In this document: positions 32,859 to 39,857 of the stretch, one piece after another
How positions within the stretch are numbered: position 1 is the first letter of the stretch
Layout: each line of letters opens with the position of its first letter
Assembly (NCBI GenBank): GCA_004292575.1
Contig: RDXD01000368.1
Location: 1-39,857, forward strand
Length of the DNA: 39,857 bases
Source of the DNA: Bacteroidota bacterium
GTDB lineage: Bacteria > Bacteroidota > Bacteroidia > Chitinophagales > Chitinophagaceae
Direction: 5' to 3'
The notes under the pieces: generated by a model
Told to the model about the DNA's origin: nothing
Databases searched by the model: none
The model's input: the letters and a program-made list of their open reading frames with translations, nothing else
Made by a program: the position numbers and the translations under genes

Positions 32859-35800
32859 TCACTTATATCTCAACTTCGCCACTTCAATACAATCTTCTGC
32901 AATTTTATCCATATCCTTGAATGCCAAGTCCACATTGTATTTGTCACGAACCTCATCAATCAGATAGTCGCCAATTTCGATAAGCAATTTGCCTGTGATG
33001 TTTGTTTTGTATTGCCAGTCAATAATTGGTTTCCCATTGTCTAAAACAGATTCTTGAATCAGGTCGTCAATTTGTAAAGCCGCCTGTGTTGCAACTTCTT
33101 TGCGAACAACATTGTCTTGTATCTTTTCTTTAAGTGCTTCAACTGTCAAACCGTAAAAGGCTTTGGCAACATCCCTGTCTTTTAACTGCTCCGGAATATC
33201 ATTGTCGGTATGAGCCAGTACATTGCTCATGATGTCTTGAACTCTGCTCAGGTATTGTGCTTCACTGATTCGTTTTGCCTCATAGTCTGCAATGGTTTCT
33301 CTCAGCATTTGCGAAAACTTTTTATAGAAAGCAGGATCTTCATCCATTTTCTCTGTAATGTGCTTCGCTGTTCTGCTTGCAATCTTGTCTGCTTTAGCTG
33401 CTTTACCTGTTGTGTTTTCTACTTCTTGCTGAAATTTGTCTTTGTCGAAAATGTTTACCAGTTCTGTGATGGTTTCAATCTTCTCGGTAGTAATGTGTGT
33501 ATCAATCAGTTTTTGAATTTGACCTTGATATTGTTTGTAGTCAATTTCATCACTGTATCTCTCAACAACTGCCAAACGCAATTTTAAGAACATGGTCAAA
33601 TCTTCTTTATAGCGATTGATTACCTTTTCTTCAACTTCCTTGTGGAATTGAATAGAAGATAAAGCCATTTTCAAACCCTTGGCAAATACAGCCAGTTTAT
33701 CGTAAAACGAAACTCTTATTGCTTCATCTTTTAATAATTGCTGATAAGCCTCCGCATCACGTTTGTTGGCAATAGTTTTGAAAATATCCCAAAGGTCGGA
33801 ATGCTTTTGCGGTAGTTTTTTGATTTCATCCGAAATATTGGTCATTGTTCCCGCCAAATCTTCATCATCAAAGTCTTCAAAAGACGAGTACAACTGCAAG
33901 GCATCATCCAGATTTTCAATTACACCATAATAGTCAATGATGTAACCAAATTCTTTGTCAGGATAAATACGGTTTACCCTTGCAATGGCTTGTAATAGTT
34001 TATGGCTTTGTAAATTCCGTGTGAGATATAAAACTGTGTTTTTAGGCTCATCAAAACCAGTAAGCAATTTATCAACTACAATAATGATTTCAGGGTCTTT
34101 CTGATTTTTAAAACGACTGATGATGTTCTTTTCATAACTCTTCGAATTGCCATGTTCATCCATCATCTTTTTCCAGAATTGGTTGACTCTTTCGGGTGAC
34201 TTTTCGTAAGCACTTTCTTCACCTTCTCGCTCGTCTATGTTCGATATTAATACTTCACAACTCACAATGCCTATTTCATCCAAGTATTCTTTGTACTTGA
34301 TAGCATTCACTTTTTTATCGCAAACCAATTGCCCCTTGAATGGTGTTCTACCTTGCCAGTTGTCACGAAAATGATAACTGATGTCCCAGGCAATCATTCG
34401 CATTTTTTGTTCGGCAGAATTCAAATGGTCGTTTCGGGCAAACTTCTTTTTGATGTCTGCTTTTTGGTATTCGGTTAAAGGTTCTGAAACCATGCCGAAA
34501 AAAGTATCAATCGGACTTGCATTTACATTTTGCAAAGCCAATCTTCCTTCATAAAGTAATGGAACAACTGCTTTGTCTTTTACGGCTTGATCAACCGTGT
34601 AAGCATCAATCATTCCTCCAAATTTCTCTGCTGTGCTTTTGTCTTTTTTGAATAACGGTGTTCCTGTCATTGCAATGAAACAGGCATTTGGAAGGGTCTT
34701 TTGCATGTCAATGTTAAAAGTGCCATGCTGTGTACGGTGTCCTTCATCTACCAAAACAAATATGTCGTGGTTTTCTAAAGGCTTATCTATTTTCTTAACG
34801 GCCGCCACAAATTTGTTGATGATGGTGGTTACTACTGCATCGCTTTTGTTTTCCAGTAACTCAACCAATCGTTGACCTGTAGTGGCATTTTCTACAAACC
34901 TTCCACACTTGCGGAATGTGCCTGTAATTTGATTATCCAAATCGGTACGATCTGTTACCAACACAATTTTCGGATTGCGAATGCTTGGCTCCATGGCAAT
35001 GGCTTGTGCCAGCATAACCATTGTTAATGACTTTCCGCTTCCCTGTGTATGCCAGATTACACCGCCTCTGCGTTTTCCACCTGCCTTGCCGTCAGGCAGG
35101 TTTTCAACATGTTTAATGCGTTGCATGGATTTTTTGATGGCGAAAAACTGCTGATAGCGGGTAATTTTTTTAACTCCATTTTCAAATAAAATAAAGTTGA
35201 AAGCTAAATCAATTAACCTTTCAGGGCGGCATAGGCTATACAAATATTCATCCTGAACAGTTGGCTGTATTCCTTCCTTACTTAATTCATCAAAATAATT
35301 TTTGACATATTTAAAACGGTCAGCAAACAATTCTCCTGTTTGTTTTGGAGATAAGGGTTTATTCTTAAGCTCCTTTAATTTCGCTTTATATTCTGCTTCT
35401 TCTTTATCATTGTTAAACTTTTCAGCCCATTTTGCGAAAAATTCGGGTTTTGTGTCGTTGCTGCCGTAAACTGCATCATTGGAAGAAATGCAAAGCAGTA
35501 ATTGAGAATAAACATAAAGGCTTCTAATGCCGTCTTCTTGTTGGTTTCTTAACGTTTGACTGATAGCCTGTTTCAATGGCTCTTTCATATCAGGTCGTTT
35601 GCACTCGATGATGCAAAGCGGAATACCATTTACAAACAACACCAAATCGGGGCGGTAATGCTCTTTACTGGTGCTTCGCATTACGCTGAATTCTTCGCTT
35701 ACATGAAACACATTGTTACCAATGTTTTTCCAGTCGATGTATTGCAGGGTAAAACTCTTTTTATCACCATCTACGCTTTGTTCCAATGCCTGACCTAAAG

Positions 35801-36107
35801 TAAGCAGGTTGTAAGCCTTTTCACTGGCTGCAATGTAGCCCTCGTTCATAGGCAGGTTTTTCAATGCCAAAATGCCCCGTTCAATATTATCATCTGTGAA
35901 AATGCTGGTTTTGGTCGCACTTACTCGGATGCTGTTGATTTCCTTTAACTGTTTACGCAACACATCTTCCAGCAATACATTGGTGGTTTTGCCACCTCTT
36001 TGCCTGTCGGCTTCTGCTGGACTTAAATAGGTATAACCCAAATTCACCAGCATTTGCAATGCCGGAATCTGGCTGATATGGTCTTCTTTGAAACTTGGTG
36101 TGTCCAT
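32859..36107 (-). CDS. hsdR: Type I restriction enzyme subunit R
   Basis: 1,082 residues, normal for HsdR. The N-terminal nuclease motif is YRPDLVLFVNGIPLCIIECKRP (PD-ExK). The helicase follows: Walker A HTQGSGKSLTMVM, Walker B VLVDEGHRTQHG, motif III IAMTGTPLF, and motif VI LLQAIARVNRIYP. It translocates DNA and cuts it when HsdM/HsdS detect unmethylated sites. A seven-residue palindromic repeat (LPDGKAG) is inserted just before Walker A. The hsdM gene must lie beyond the right edge. Confidence 0.96.
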   Translation of the reverse strand: MDTPSFKEDHISQIPALQMLVNLGYTYLSPAEADRQRGGKTTNVLLEDVLRKQLKEINSIRVSATKTSIFTDDNIERGILALKNLPMNEGYIAASEKAYNLLTLGQALEQSVDGDKKSFTLQYIDWKNIGNNVFHVSEEFSVMRSTSKEHYRPDLVLFVNGIPLCIIECKRPDMKEPLKQAISQTLRNQQEDGIRSLYVYSQLLLCISSNDAVYGSNDTKPEFFAKWAEKFNNDKEEAEYKAKLKELKNKPLSPKQTGELFADRFKYVKNYFDELSKEGIQPTVQDEYLYSLCRPERLIDLAFNFILFENGVKKITRYQQFFAIKKSMQRIKHVENLPDGKAGGKRRGGVIWHTQGSGKSLTMVMLAQAIAMEPSIRNPKIVLVTDRTDLDNQITGTFRKCGRFVENATTGQRLVELLENKSDAVVTTIINKFVAAVKKIDKPLENHDIFVLVDEGHRTQHGTFNIDMQKTLPNACFIAMTGTPLFKKDKSTAEKFGGMIDAYTVDQAVKDKAVVPLLYEGRLALQNVNASPIDTFFGMVSEPLTEYQKADIKKKFARNDHLNSAEQKMRMIAWDISYHFRDNWQGRTPFKGQLVCDKKVNAIKYKEYLDEIGIVSCEVLISNIDEREGEESAYEKSPERVNQFWKKMMDEHGNSKSYEKNIISRFKNQKDPEIIIVVDKLLTGFDEPKNTVLYLTRNLQSHKLLQAIARVNRIYPDKEFGYIIDYYGVIENLDDALQLYSSFEDFDDEDLAGTMTNISDEIKKLPQKHSDLWDIFKTIANKRDAEAYQQLLKDEAIRVSFYDKLAVFAKGLKMALSSIQFHKEVEEKVINRYKEDLTMFLKLRLAVVERYSDEIDYKQYQGQIQKLIDTHITTEKIETITELVNIFDKDKFQQEVENTTGKAAKADKIASRTAKHITEKMDEDPAFYKKFSQMLRETIADYEAKRISEAQYLSRVQDIMSNVLAHTDNDIPEQLKDRDVAKAFYGLTVEALKEKIQDNVVRKEVATQAALQIDDLIQESVLDNGKPIIDWQYKTNITGKLLIEIGDYLIDEVRDKYNVDLAFKDMDKIAEDCIEVAKLRYK
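35079..35101. repeat. Palindromic repeat inserted in hsdR
   Basis: ACCTGCC-ttgccgtca-GGCAGGT forms a 7-bp-arm hairpin and encodes NLPDGKAGG in frame, immediately upstream of KRRGGVIWHTQGSGKS. The sequence type resembles DGKAG repeats I recall in Bacteroidota genomes. Confidence 0.7.
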
Positions 36108-36118
36108 TACTTTTTAAT

Positions 36119-36210
36119 TTTTAGAGAACCGGATGCCCGATACAGAGAATTGAATTTGCCCGGTGCCGGAACCAATACAGAGAATCCGGATCCCGATACA
36201 GAGAATTGAA
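36119..36210. repeat. Degenerate GATACAGAGAATT repeats before hsdR
   Basis: Three copies of (G/A)ATACAGAGAAT at about 36137, 36171 and 36195, joined by GGATCC/GATGCC-type GC-rich spacers. A further CATACAGAGAAT occurs at ~36352. They fill the gap between the ATP-binding gene and hsdR. Confidence 0.7.
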
Positions 36211-36212
36211 AT

Positions 36213-36389
36213 TCAGGCACGTTTTGTCCTAAAGTGCTGATATTCAGTGTATTTAAGTATTTGCGTATTACTAGCACTATCTCTAGTAGCTGCAATACAA
36301 AGAATAGCAGCATCTGTTTCAGCATCTTCTTTAGCTGTTTTATCTTTATCATACAGAGAATCATTAACGGCATATAGATAATTAGCTGC
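36213..36389 (-). pseudogene. Coding-like tail after the ATP-binding gene's stop
   Basis: Continuing in the same frame past the TAA of the ATP-binding gene, 58 codons stay open to TGA (36213-36215). They read AANYLYAVNDSLYDKDKTAK... QILKYTEYQHFRTKRA, a hydrophilic composition more protein-like than the +1 frame ORF 36107-36397 given in the track. It may be a lost C-terminal extension or the remnant of a separate small gene. Confidence 0.4.
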
Positions 36390-38075
36390 TTATTCATATT
36401 TACCTCTTAGTTCTGCTATAACTGCACTTAGTAAAACATCACCTCTTAAATCAGCATATTTATCAGCAATAGAATATCGAGCACCTTTTATTTTACCTTC
36501 TACTTTCAGCACATCATCTTCCAATAGTTTCATCTTCAAATAGTTTATCTGATTTCTTGATAGGGATTCTTTTAATAAATCTTCTAAATCACCAATCTTC
36601 AAAGCGTTTCCTTGCAATGACAGAAGCAGAAGTTCAATCTCTTTTACCAAATACCTTTTGCCAATTTTCAAACCATCATTTACCAGTGCATGGTATTCTT
36701 GAGATAAAGTATATCTGTTTGTATGTCCTGATAGTTTTTCAATCAACCCTGATTTTTCCAACTGACTTACAATTTCAGCTTTAAGGTTCTGAAAAATGCC
36801 GTTGCGGATTTTGCAAAGCGTAATGATTTGCTCAACGCCCAATTTGGGTTCTTTCTCGCTGTTTTGGTATTGGCTTATGAATACATGAAATGCCTTGTCA
36901 ATAATTTCAGTTCGCAGTATTAGTGAAACCTGAAACATGTCCGAATTTTTATAGTCAGGTTCTGCCTTTCCTTCAGATAAGGTAATGGAGAAAATCTTAT
37001 CTACGCCCTGACCACTGCGTTCCACCAATCCGGTTTTTTCCAAAATTTCGGTCATTAAGCGGCTTCTGGGTGTGCTGCTTACGGTAAGAATATTTTCAAT
37101 GGTTACGCCTTTAGGGAAACCGCCCGGGTTGGTGATGGTAATTTTATTGGGATATTGCTTAACAACTGCTTCGCTGGTAATGGTATAATCTCGGTGGGCA
37201 ATGGCATTGAGAACGGCCTCACGAATTACTTCTTCGTTAAAATCGTATAAATCGAAAATATAAGCTCCTGATTGCACGGGGTATTTTCGGTTTAGGGTGG
37301 GTTGGTTAATTAGTTTCCAAATACTGTCAATGGCAATAAACAAAGGCTCGTCAATTACCTCACGGCTATCGTGGTGTATTTGTGCTTCGCTGTTGCGAAA
37401 CTCCCAAATAGTTTTGCTTTGTGGCAACTTGGCATGAATCACTTCTTTTTTTGCCAACAATGCCAATGTTGCATAATTGAGTTTGCCGTTTTCCAATAAT
37501 TTTAAATCCGTTAAAACTTGCTCGGTGCTGAGTTGCAAAAAGCCCGGGTTCTTTTGCTTACGTGCATAGCTTTCTTTCATCTTTTTGATAGCAGCTTCAT
37601 CCAAATCGGCTATGCTTATTCCTTCGCATACTTTAGCAGAAAAGTCGGGTTCTTGTTCCTGAATAATGGAGAGATACATTTCTTCCGACATTCTATCTAA
37701 ACCATCACCAACTCTCATAAGCGGCACATCATTAAAATACAAAGGCTTGCCAACAGGACGAGAAGGAATCTTTATCACCAACACCCGATTGGTTCCTTCA
37801 AACAATACTTCTGTTTGTATTCTTACTCCTGTATCACGATAAACATCTTGCTCTAATTGTCCTTCTCTTCCTTCATAGGCTATAGAGCCACAAACATTGT
37901 GTGGATGAGCATCTTCCAAACCAAAAACCAGATAGCCGCCTTTTTCATTGGCAAACGCTACGGTGTAACCCAGTACACTTTTGCGACTGCTGTTGTAGGC
38001 ATATTGATTCTTCGCCTCTTTAAACTCAACTTTATCTTCGCTTTCTTTAAGCTGTTTTATTTCCGCTATTGTCAT
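36390..38075 (-). CDS. AlbA (Schlafen-type) ATP-binding protein
   Basis: 561 residues from ATG 38075 (MTIAEIKQLKESEDKVEFKEAK). The N-terminal AlbA_2 domain is complete (FKEAKNQYAYN ... GGYLVFGLEDAHPHNVCGS). The central ATP-binding/RecG-like part follows (VIREAVLNAIAHRDYTI, ITITNPGGFPKGV, LVERSGQGVDKI), then two or more winged-helix-like segments (EIVSQLEKSGLIEKLSG). Such proteins occur in defence islands and beside type I restriction genes; their activity is undefined. TTG 38102 or ATG 38096 would overlap the kinase gene, while ATG 38075 leaves a 10-bp gap. Compare the decayed relative at 12599-13503. Confidence 0.87.
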   Translation of the reverse strand: MTIAEIKQLKESEDKVEFKEAKNQYAYNSSRKSVLGYTVAFANEKGGYLVFGLEDAHPHNVCGSIAYEGREGQLEQDVYRDTGVRIQTEVLFEGTNRVLVIKIPSRPVGKPLYFNDVPLMRVGDGLDRMSEEMYLSIIQEQEPDFSAKVCEGISIADLDEAAIKKMKESYARKQKNPGFLQLSTEQVLTDLKLLENGKLNYATLALLAKKEVIHAKLPQSKTIWEFRNSEAQIHHDSREVIDEPLFIAIDSIWKLINQPTLNRKYPVQSGAYIFDLYDFNEEVIREAVLNAIAHRDYTITSEAVVKQYPNKITITNPGGFPKGVTIENILTVSSTPRSRLMTEILEKTGLVERSGQGVDKIFSITLSEGKAEPDYKNSDMFQVSLILRTEIIDKAFHVFISQYQNSEKEPKLGVEQIITLCKIRNGIFQNLKAEIVSQLEKSGLIEKLSGHTNRYTLSQEYHALVNDGLKIGKRYLVKEIELLLLSLQGNALKIGDLEDLLKESLSRNQINYLKMKLLEDDVLKVEGKIKGARYSIADKYADLRGDVLLSAVIAELRGKYE

Positions 38076-38085
38076 TGGTATATTT

Positions 38086-39150
38086 TTAATTCGCATTTTC
38101 AACTACCCAAGCGATAAATTCATTGCGTAGTTTTTCCATTTGCTTTTCAGTTAATTTCTTTGCTGTAAAATCTGCTACTTTAGTGATGTTTCCTGACACA
38201 CTACTTTTTTTACTTGCGTGTAAATTGAATATGTCACCGGGCTTGGCCTCAACTTCAAATTGGTATGAATATTTTTTTCCAATACCAATTAGATTTGAAC
38301 TTGCATCTGCTGACCAATATCCCGGAAAATGTAATTTTTCCAACTTCCGTCTCATATCCAATGCAGAAGAGTACCTTGAATTTGGATCAATGTTTAAAGA
38401 TCTATTAATAATAGTTTTCAATCTTGAAGGAACAAACGGTTGATATTTTCCACTATCAGGTATTTTACCTTTTGCCTTTTTGTCTTCGTAGGTTACTGGG
38501 CCAAGAGCAATGAACTCGTTCTTTAAATTGCTTATGCCGTTTAATAAACGATAGGCAGTGCAGCCAACCTGATAGATATCTGAATGAATGCTTATAATTG
38601 GCGTTCCGCCAGCTGTTTCAGGTGCACGATGCACTTTGTATGAGTTCTTGGGCGTAACTGGTAGAATACTTGGTGAGAAGCCGGCAATGCCATAATCAGC
38701 AAGTACAGCATTTAATTGGTCATCCATTAAAATGTTTCCCGGCTTAATATCATTGTGATAAAACCCACTATTATGAAGGTATTCTAATCCAAATAAAATA
38801 TCTTGAAGAACTTTTAATGCTTGTGGTAAAGGCAGAAAGTTGTGTGAATTTAATTGGTTTGTAACTGCACCATTTTTGAAATACTCTTGTGAAATTAGTG
38901 TGTATGTTTTTCCTCCTACTGTTGCAACATCAGCATAGTGAATAGGTAACAGATTTTTGTGGTTAAACTTATTCCCAATCCTTGCTTCATCCAGTAGTTT
39001 TGCAATAGGCTCAAATGATGGCTCCAAAATTTTCAAAGCAATTTCTTTACTAATGGAATTATCCAACGCATGCCATACCTCGCCAAAGTTGCCTCCTAAC
39101 TTTTTGATTAAGGTAAATTTGTAAATGTTATCTCCAGGGTTAAAACTCAT
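38086..39150 (-). CDS. Hanks-type serine/threonine protein kinase
   Basis: 354 residues. The N-terminal ~275 residues are a complete eukaryotic-like kinase: glycine loop LGGNFGEVW, Lys40 in IALKIL, Glu55 in the C helix, catalytic loop YHNDIKPGN (Asp134, Asn139; HND rather than HRD), ADYGIAG replacing DFG, and APE-like RAPETAGG. Key residues are intact, so activity is expected. A ~70-residue C-terminal domain (YSYQFEVEAKPGDIFNLHASKKS) has no membrane helix, so the protein is cytosolic. It overlaps the RuvC-like gene by 1 bp (TAATG), inside a restriction operon. Confidence 0.9.
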   Translation of the reverse strand: MSFNPGDNIYKFTLIKKLGGNFGEVWHALDNSISKEIALKILEPSFEPIAKLLDEARIGNKFNHKNLLPIHYADVATVGGKTYTLISQEYFKNGAVTNQLNSHNFLPLPQALKVLQDILFGLEYLHNSGFYHNDIKPGNILMDDQLNAVLADYGIAGFSPSILPVTPKNSYKVHRAPETAGGTPIISIHSDIYQVGCTAYRLLNGISNLKNEFIALGPVTYEDKKAKGKIPDSGKYQPFVPSRLKTIINRSLNIDPNSRYSSALDMRRKLEKLHFPGYWSADASSNLIGIGKKYSYQFEVEAKPGDIFNLHASKKSSVSGNITKVADFTAKKLTEKQMEKLRNEFIAWVVENAN

Positions 39151-39605
39151 TACTTTAAATTTTTAATTGCGGCTGCAATAGCATCTGCCATTTGCGAATC
39201 CCAGTTTGTAGTTGACTTGGTGACTTTAGATTCCACGAATGAAACCACCTCTTTACTTTTTGTACCAATGGATGTATAAATGTGGGATGAAAAAGGTGTG
39301 TTGTTTTCAATAGCAACCATAGTTGCCAAACAGTCTAAAAACATAACAGGCCTAACGCTGCTGTATCTAGTTGGTACATTCTCATTTTGCTTGATTGCCA
39401 TGTGGTCGAATGGACCGTATTTATCAAAAATTCTTTTAAACTCACTTTTCACCCATTGGAAAATTTCCGCTTCAGTTTTTAGTGATTTGGGCATATCAAT
39501 TTTGTTTTCACCATTATGATTGATGAAAACATAAGTAGTTGCATCTCCTTCGATAATGCTGAACCTGATTTTTGTTGGCGAATTTCTAATTCCTAATACT
39601 TTCAT
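39150..39605 (-). CDS. RuvC/RNase H-fold protein, DUF3010-like, altered active site
   Basis: 151 residues. The overall plan resembles RuvC-like proteins: a first strand MKVLGIRNSPTKIRFSIIEG where Asp is expected but Arg7 is found, a central strand FDHMAIKQNEN where Glu is usual but Lys is found, and a final helix with DSQMADAIAAAI (Asp136, Asp141). The fold assignment is inferred, and loss of two acidic positions suggests a binding rather than cleaving role. It starts 1 bp after the hsdS stop and overlaps the kinase start (TAATG), so the three are translationally coupled. Confidence 0.6.
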   Translation of the reverse strand: MKVLGIRNSPTKIRFSIIEGDATTYVFINHNGENKIDMPKSLKTEAEIFQWVKSEFKRIFDKYGPFDHMAIKQNENVPTRYSSVRPVMFLDCLATMVAIENNTPFSSHIYTSIGTKSKEVVSFVESKVTKSTTNWDSQMADAIAAAIKNLK

Positions 39606-39606
39606 G

Positions 39607-39857
39607 TTAATTAATTTTAAGTCTCACTTTACCAGTCAACAACTGCTGCATCAACCCCTTTTTCCGCTCCCTCAACTTCTCTGCTTTGGCTTTGAGCAGG
39701 CTAATTTCTTTATCTGCCGCTTCAAGCACCTGGGCTATGGCGGTTTGTTCTTCGAATGATGGATTTGGAATTTTTACTATGCAAAAATCATCGTAGCTAA
39801 TTTGTTTACCATCTCTAATGCCAATTACTGCTGTTGCTAAACGCCCAATAAATTCAT
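39607..39857 (-). CDS. hsdS: Type I restriction specificity subunit S (C-terminal end, partial)
   Basis: 83 codons enter from the right edge. IPNPSFEEQTAIAQVLEAADKEISLLKAKAEKLRERKKGLMQQLLTGKVRL is the classical end of an HsdS second target-recognition domain and its conserved helix. HsdS sets which DNA sequence is methylated or cut. The remaining part and hsdM lie outside the window. Confidence 0.95.
   Translation of the reverse strand, partial: EFIGRLATAVIGIRDGKQISYDDFCIVKIPNPSFEEQTAIAQVLEAADKEISLLKAKAEKLRERKKGLMQQLLTGKVRLKIN

Noticed and set aside
36107-36397. ORF 36107-36397 (96 aa) as a gene
   Set aside because: Its hydrophobic, Met/Leu-rich composition looks like the off-frame reading of a more protein-like frame, and its C-terminus is the GATACAGAGAAT repeat.

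Overview
The window looks like chromosomal DNA of a Bacteroidota bacterium, most likely in or near the Chitinophagaceae. The clues are two proteins with type IX secretion (T9SS) C-terminal tails, tandem OprP-like porins, a lamin-tail lipoprotein, a giant tricorn-like S41 protease, near absence of Shine-Dalgarno sequences before starts, and short-repeat families (MNYEL-type repeats, DGKAG-type palindromes) that I recall from Bacteroidota genomes. No rRNA, tRNA, CRISPR array or complete insertion sequence was seen.

Region 1 (1-11.5 kb) is ordinary, GC-richer, envelope-centred DNA, mostly on the + strand. It holds the end of a T9SS cargo gene and its terminator, a one-TM protein on the - strand, a DctA-type dicarboxylate symporter, a large secreted beta-rich protein followed by a separate small T9SS-tailed protein, a secreted alpha/beta hydrolase, two tandem OprP-like porins and a lamin-tail lipoprotein.

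Region 2 (11.6-15.5 kb) is a decaying accessory patch: a pRiA4b ORF-3-like protein, a frameshifted and N-truncated AlbA/RecG-like ATP-binding regulator whose 12-bp linker repeats continue past its stop codon, and a frameshifted methylase-like gene (Eco57I/DISARM-type N-terminal half) that ends before any catalytic motif.

Region 3 (15.7-22.9 kb) is again ordinary: the tricorn-like protease (- strand) with a clean terminator, a PIN toxin-antitoxin pair, a retropepsin-like protein, a Rieske protein divergent from nagA, and an Rrf2/IscR-like regulator with a palindrome upstream.

Region 4 (23-32 kb) changes character. The genes become AT-rich and every one lies on the - strand: TSUP transporter, exported Fe/Mn superoxide dismutase, a HipBST-like tripartite system, a DUF1905 + YdeI pair, and a TetR + DUF2834-like pair. 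Long, GC-richer noncoding blocks separate them. Two of these blocks contain the same ~530-bp sequence directly 3' of unrelated genes, a third holds a partial copy, and several gene 5' flanks carry a similar TAACGG...TTGG motif. The layout resembles a gene-cassette array, although no integrase is in the window.

Region 5 (32-39.9 kb) is a type I restriction-modification operon read leftward: hsdS (partial) - RuvC-like/DUF3010-like protein with an altered active site - Hanks-type Ser/Thr kinase - AlbA-type ATP-binding protein - hsdR - YgjP-like zinc metallopeptidase. The genes from hsdS to the ATP-binding protein are overlapping or nearly touching. hsdR and ygjP are separated by a 14-bp tandem repeat that forms a ladder of overlapping stop and start codons ending exactly at the ygjP start. 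The nested kinase/RuvC-like/ATPase module is my best candidate for an undescribed defence or regulatory system.
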